Shown here: positions 61,033 to 64,000 of the stretch, one piece after another
Numbering within the stretch: position 1 is the stretch's first letter
Layout: the number at the start of each line of letters is the position of its first letter
Assembly (NCBI RefSeq): GCF_013393905.1
Contig: NZ_CP040272.1
Span: 5,576,001-5,640,000, forward strand
Reading direction: 5' to 3'
Length of the DNA: 64,000 nt
Origin: Nostoc sp. C052
GTDB taxonomy: Bacteria; Cyanobacteriota; Cyanobacteriia; Cyanobacteriales; Nostocaceae
Position numbers and translations under genes: made by a program
Notes under the pieces: generated by a model
Told to the model about the DNA's origin: nothing
The model's database searches: none
What the model saw: only the letters and a program-made list of their open reading frames with translations

Positions 61033-62313
61033 CTATTTGGTGAGAACCGCGATCGCCTTGTCTACAGATTGCAAGGCAGTGTTTACTTCCGCCTCTGTGA
61101 CAATTAGCGGTGGCACAAACCGGACTACTTTGGGCCCGGCTGGTACTAGTAATAGGCCCTCTTTGATGGCAGCGTTGACGACATCGCCTGCGGTTAGGGC
61201 AATGTCGGCTCGCAACTCCAAACCGTTGATTAAACCCCAACCCCGAACTTCGCTAATGTGTTGAGGATATTTGGCTGCGATCGCTCTCAATCCATCTCGC
61301 AACTGCTCACCTCTATCTTGCACATTCTGCAAAATATTTTCCCGTTCTAATGTCTGGCAAACAGCAAGTGCTACACCACACACAAAAGGATTTCCGCCAA
61401 AGGTGCTAGCGTGTTCCCCTGGTTGAAAAACGTCGCAGAATTTCTTGCTCATCATTGCACCGATAGGGATACCGCCACCTAAGCCTTTGGCACTGGTGAA
61501 AATATCCGGTTCAACGCCGAGATGTTCGTAACCCCATAATTTGCCACTGCGCCCCATACCAACTTGCACTTCATCAAAAATCAATAAAATGCCAGTTTCG
61601 TCGCAAATCTGCCGGAGTTTTTTGAAGTAGGCAACATCTCCTGGACGTACACCGCCTTCTCCCTGCAATGGCTCGATTAGAATTGCCGCTACCCGATAAT
61701 CGCCTTCATCCAACTCACTAATCGCCACTTCCACAGCGTTAATATCGTTGTAATTTACGTAGTGGAACCCAGGAACCAATGGGTCAAAGTACTTTTGATA
61801 CTTCGGTTGTCCCGTAGCGGTAATGGTTGCCAAAGTCCGTCCGTGGAAACTGGCATTGGCGGTGAGAATAATTGGTTTTTCAATGTCTAATACTGTGTGG
61901 GCATATTTTCGAGCTAATTTAATTGCAGCTTCGTTAGCTTCAGCCCCAGAATTGCAGAAAAATACGCGATCGGCACAGGAATGATTGACAAGCCATTTTG
62001 CCAATTCACCTTGCTCAGGAATATAGTACAAATTAGAGACATGGTGCAACTTCTGGATTTGGCGTGTCACCGCTTCTACCATCGCTGGATGGGCATGTCC
62101 TAAAGTACAAGTGGCAATTCCCGCCACAAAATCCAGATATTCTTGTCCCTGCGTATCCCAAACTCGGCATCCAGCACCACGTTCTAGGGCTAAGGGAAAC
62201 CGACCATAGGTAGACATGACAGCTTCATTAAAGCTATCTACCTCAAAGGGACTAGATGCTGACCCTGAATCTGGGGGGATGGTGGCTTGGTCAACGAGAG
62301 TTTGTAGGCTCAC
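61033..62313 (-). CDS. argD: Acetylornithine aminotransferase
   Basis: Class-III PLP aminotransferase of arginine biosynthesis. Typical blocks are GQEYLDFVAGIATCTLGHAHP, FFCNSGAEANEAAIKLARKY, ILLIFDEVQVGMGRSG, and the PLP lysine in FTSAKGLGGGIPIGAM. The start is GTG 62313 with a strong AGGAGGAG site about 6 nt upstream. Length 426 aa. It converges with the DUF4129 gene, with only 47 bp between stop codons. Related enzymes use succinylornithine or GABA; the ArgD assignment fits best. Confidence 0.93.
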   Translation of the reverse strand: MSLQTLVDQATIPPDSGSASSPFEVDSFNEAVMSTYGRFPLALERGAGCRVWDTQGQEYLDFVAGIATCTLGHAHPAMVEAVTRQIQKLHHVSNLYYIPEQGELAKWLVNHSCADRVFFCNSGAEANEAAIKLARKYAHTVLDIEKPIILTANASFHGRTLATITATGQPKYQKYFDPLVPGFHYVNYNDINAVEVAISELDEGDYRVAAILIEPLQGEGGVRPGDVAYFKKLRQICDETGILLIFDEVQVGMGRSGKLWGYEHLGVEPDIFTSAKGLGGGIPIGAMMSKKFCDVFQPGEHASTFGGNPFVCGVALAVCQTLERENILQNVQDRGEQLRDGLRAIAAKYPQHISEVRGWGLINGLELRADIALTAGDVVNAAIKEGLLLVPAGPKVVRFVPPLIVTEAEVNTALQSVDKAIAVLTK

Positions 62314-62510
62314 TACCGCTCCTCCTGAAAGTTTTTCATTATATAGTTATTTACTAGTTTGCTAGAAATCTCTATAAATTACTTTTTGTTTAGCACAATT
62401 CGTACATCTTCTTAAGCTAACGCTTATGTGACCTCAAACGCTTGGCGGTGGTGAAAAAATTTTGTACTCAACACTTGAGCAACAGGTAATTTCCATAGGC
62501 GCAGACCGTT

Positions 62511-62633
62511 AGACTTCTTGCATAAGTCGGGTAAAGGGTAAGGGTTAAAGGGAAAAGGGATAGAATTTTCCTTTCCCCTTTAACTTTTCCCCCTTTCCCG
62601 ACCTCTTGCAAAAGGCACTTTTGCAAGAGGTCT
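62511..62633. mobile_element. MITE family C, copy 2 (123 bp)
   Basis: Same length and nearly the same sequence as copy 1 at 24181-24303. The ends are AGACTTCTTGC and GCAAGAGGTCT, with GTT directly flanking both sides (62508-62510 and 62634-62636), a 3-bp target duplication. It occupies part of the gene-free 62314-62764 interval; the rest shows only the terminator at 62715. Confidence 0.85.
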
Positions 62634-62714
62634 GTTATAGGCATCGCAAGTCTATAGTCCAGGGGTGTTTTTGGGTTATTACTTGAACAACTTCAGACGT
62701 ATAAGAGATAAGTA

Positions 62715-62746
62715 CAAAAAACTCCCCTCTGGGATGAAGGGAGTTT
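62715..62746 (-). terminator. Rho-independent terminator of the 125-aa gene
   Basis: On the minus strand AACTCCC and GGGAGTT pair (plus positions 62739-62745 and 62720-62726), followed by TTTTTT. It lies 19 bp after the stop codon of the gene at 62765. Confidence 0.82.
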
Positions 62747-62764
62747 AGCGATAAATTGAAAATG

Positions 62765-63142
62765 TTACTGGCTCAGTAGCTCAACAGTTATCTCAAGATG
62801 CATCTTAGCTTTGTGCAAATTCAGCAGTTTCTCTTGGTCAAACCGATCGGGGTAAGCCATTTTCCTACCTTCCAAGGTTATTTTGATCAGTGCTGCTTGC
62901 TCATCTGTGGGTGAATTTATTTCATCTATCACCCCTTCAAAAAATTGAATGACGCTAAATCCAGGAGATTTTAATCCCCTTCCTTCCCTCACTTGCTGGA
63001 GTGCTAGCTGAGGAAATGCCATCAGAGAAGTCATGTAGCTGACTTTGTATGCTGCACTTCCTGTAGGCTTAATACCGTATCGACGGGCTAAGTCGCGTAA
63101 TTCTGGGATGGTTTTGATTTCTAACTCGGAACGCGTGAACAT
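62765..63142 (-). CDS. Small protein with SAP/Rho-N-like start, 125 aa
   Basis: The first 30 residues (SELEIKTIPELRDLARRYGIKPTG) resemble the SAP/Rho N-terminal helix-turn-helix type found in nucleic-acid-binding proteins. The rest is helical with a conserved-looking FSVIQFFEGVIDEI and ends MHLEITVELLSQ. No family is sure. It is divergent from the small gene at 63270, sharing an inverted-repeat-rich intergenic region, and has its own terminator. Confidence 0.62.
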   Translation of the reverse strand: MFTRSELEIKTIPELRDLARRYGIKPTGSAAYKVSYMTSLMAFPQLALQQVREGRGLKSPGFSVIQFFEGVIDEINSPTDEQAALIKITLEGRKMAYPDRFDQEKLLNLHKAKMHLEITVELLSQ

Positions 63143-63159
63143 AAAATAGAGTTACCTCT

Positions 63160-63240
63160 TGTAAAAGTGGTATCGGTAGGTAACAACTTTTCCAGGGATG
63201 ATACCTACCGCATTAAAACTCTATTGGAATGTATACATTC
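63160..63240. promoter_or_regulatory. Palindromic control region between divergent small genes
   Basis: GAATGTATACATTC (63227-63240) is a perfect 14-bp palindrome 29 bp before the plus-strand ATG. CGGTAGGTA and TACCTACCG form a further inverted pair in 63170-63210, and AATAGAGTT / AACTCTATT pair across the region. It is suited to an autoregulated small DNA-binding protein. Confidence 0.45.
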
Positions 63241-63269
63241 TAATCAAGTGCTATTCATATATCTCAACA

Positions 63270-63458
63270 ATGCCCAATCCCAAAGGTAATCCACAAAATT
63301 TAGAACCAGCCCCGTCAAGTAGAGAAGATAAATTAACCGATAATCTCAGTTTCCGGGTTACTAAGGATATGAAGGAAGAGGTGAAAGCACAAGAAGACCC
63401 GCCAGAATTCTGTAGACGTGCTATCCAAGAAGCACTAGACAAGAAAAAAGGTAAGTAG
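63270..63458 (+). CDS. Small ribbon-helix-helix-like protein, 62 aa
   Basis: After a polar start (MPNPKGNPQNLEPAPSSRED) the sequence KLTDNLSFRVTKDMKEEV resembles the strand and first helix of ribbon-helix-helix DNA-binding proteins; CRRAIQEALDKKKGK would be the second helix. ATG 63270 is used because upstream in-frame codons form no protein-like sequence. The perfect palindrome at 63227-63240 would be a natural operator. It could be an antitoxin without a visible toxin. Family call is tentative. Confidence 0.6.
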   Translation: MPNPKGNPQNLEPAPSSREDKLTDNLSFRVTKDMKEEVKAQEDPPEFCRRAIQEALDKKKGK

Positions 63459-63502
63459 TAACAATTGAGCTAATGCAGCAGCAGTTTAAGGCTGTATTGC
63501 AG

Positions 63503-64000
63503 TTACAGCAGTTTTTCGGCTATTCTCAGTTTGGCCGATCGCGATCGCGGATTCCTACTAATTTCCTCTTCTTGTGCAGTAATCGGCTTTTTTGTCAAAA
63601 TTTTTAATAAAGGTGAATTTCTTAAACCATGCTTCACCGGGCGGTCTTCTAAACTGTGAAAACTGATAATCACAATTCTACCGCCAGGGACAAGGGCATT
63701 TGGGGCTTTATCTAAAAAGGTTTCTAGGGATTTTAACTCATCGTTGACGACAATTCGCAGAGCTTGAAAAACACGGGTAGCCGGGTGAATTCTCCCATAA
63801 CGGTATTTGGGAGGAACAGAAGAAGCGATCGCTTCAGCCAATTCTGTAGTCGTGTGCAACGGTCGCCGTTCGACAATCCGTCTCGCAATCCGCCGCGATA
63901 ATCTCTCTTCACCGTACTTAAAGAAAATATCTGCTAATTCGGCTTCATCCCAATTATTAATCACATCAGCAGCAGTTAGCGATCGCCCCCGATCCATTCG
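63503..64000 (-). CDS. rsmH: 16S rRNA (cytosine-1402-N4) methyltransferase, C-terminal part
   Basis: The gene runs off the window edge; only about the last 165 residues are present. The signature IISFHSLEDRPVKHGLRN is diagnostic for RsmH (MraW), usually SFHSLEDRIVK, with Pro replacing Ile here. MDRGRSLTAADVINNWDEAELADIFFKYGEER and SRRIARRIVERRP also match. RsmH methylates C1402 in the ribosomal P site. The remaining N-terminal SAM-binding half must lie beyond 64000. Confidence 0.93.
   Translation of the reverse strand, partial: RMDRGRSLTAADVINNWDEAELADIFFKYGEERLSRRIARRIVERRPLHTTTELAEAIASSVPPKYRYGRIHPATRVFQALRIVVNDELKSLETFLDKAPNALVPGGRIVIISFHSLEDRPVKHGLRNSPLLKILTKKPITAQEEEISRNPRSRSAKLRIAEKLL

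Noticed and set aside
1..64000. tRNA, rRNA or riboswitch genes
   Set aside because: I looked in all gaps for a T-loop GTTCRA pattern with a matching acceptor stem and for known riboswitch cores and saw none; a covariance-model search would be decisive.

Overview
The window looks like chromosome from a filamentous, heterocyst-type cyanobacterium of the Nostoc/Anabaena group. The HIP1 octamer GCGATCGC and its core CGATCG occur throughout, inside genes and between them. Typical cyanobacterial genes are present: an NTRC thioredoxin reductase-thioredoxin fusion, a CrtD-like carotenoid desaturase, a tocopherol-type methyltransferase, a lumenal pentapeptide protein and a treZ-treY-treH trehalose cluster. 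Intergenic DNA is crowded with Nostoc-style dispersed repeats and CCCCAAT/CCCCAGT heptamers. This assignment is inference from the sequence alone.

Layout. 0-11.3 kb: two small unknown genes, a repeat element, NTRC, an OppC-type permease, a ROK sugar kinase, a frameshifted HsdR-N-like nuclease, an Uma2 protein, a tandemly duplicated small protein, pyrG, and a divergent cell-wall amidase. 11.4-14.7 kb is a decaying accessory island: a VapB-like antitoxin with a truncated PIN toxin, two small genes on the minus strand, an IS630-type insertion sequence, a glycine/alanine-rich membrane peptide, and a small gene interrupted by TGA. 14.9-24 kb: another Uma2 gene, a lumenal pentapeptide protein, yraN, queA with a heptamer array in its coding sequence, a TPR protein, the KtrAB potassium system and the methyltransferase. 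24.5-31.3 kb is the trehalose cluster on the minus strand, with a 21-bp minisatellite between treY and treZ. 31.5-46.7 kb: a DCC thiol protein, a Na+/H+ antiporter, two exported proteins with a duplicated leader and signal peptide (one collagen-like), a haem-binding hybrid histidine kinase divergent from a kinase/NarL-regulator pair, a saccharopine-dehydrogenase-like protein, crtD, an M16 peptidase, a fructosamine kinase and a phosphoglycerate-mutase-type phosphatase.

46.9-58.3 kb is the centrepiece: a complete type I-D CRISPR-Cas operon. A WYL-domain regulator is divergent from cas10d-csc2-csc1-cas3'-[2OG-Fe(II) oxygenase]-cas6-cas4-cas1-cas2. Three features stand out. An oxygenase is embedded in the operon and overlaps cas6 by 11 bp. 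A well-placed internal ribosome site near the 3' end of cas10d (ATG at 50232) predicts a separate Cas11d small subunit. A perfect 14-bp-arm hairpin divides the interference half from the processing/adaptation half. No CRISPR array is in the window.

58.7-64 kb: an Rrf2 regulator, a pentapeptide protein, DUF2243 and DUF4129 membrane proteins, argD, a divergent pair of small genes around a palindrome, and the end of rsmH.

At least four families of short non-autonomous mobile elements can be delimited by terminal inverted repeats. Some copies also have target duplications, and in one case a nested insertion has an empty-site comparison in the same window.
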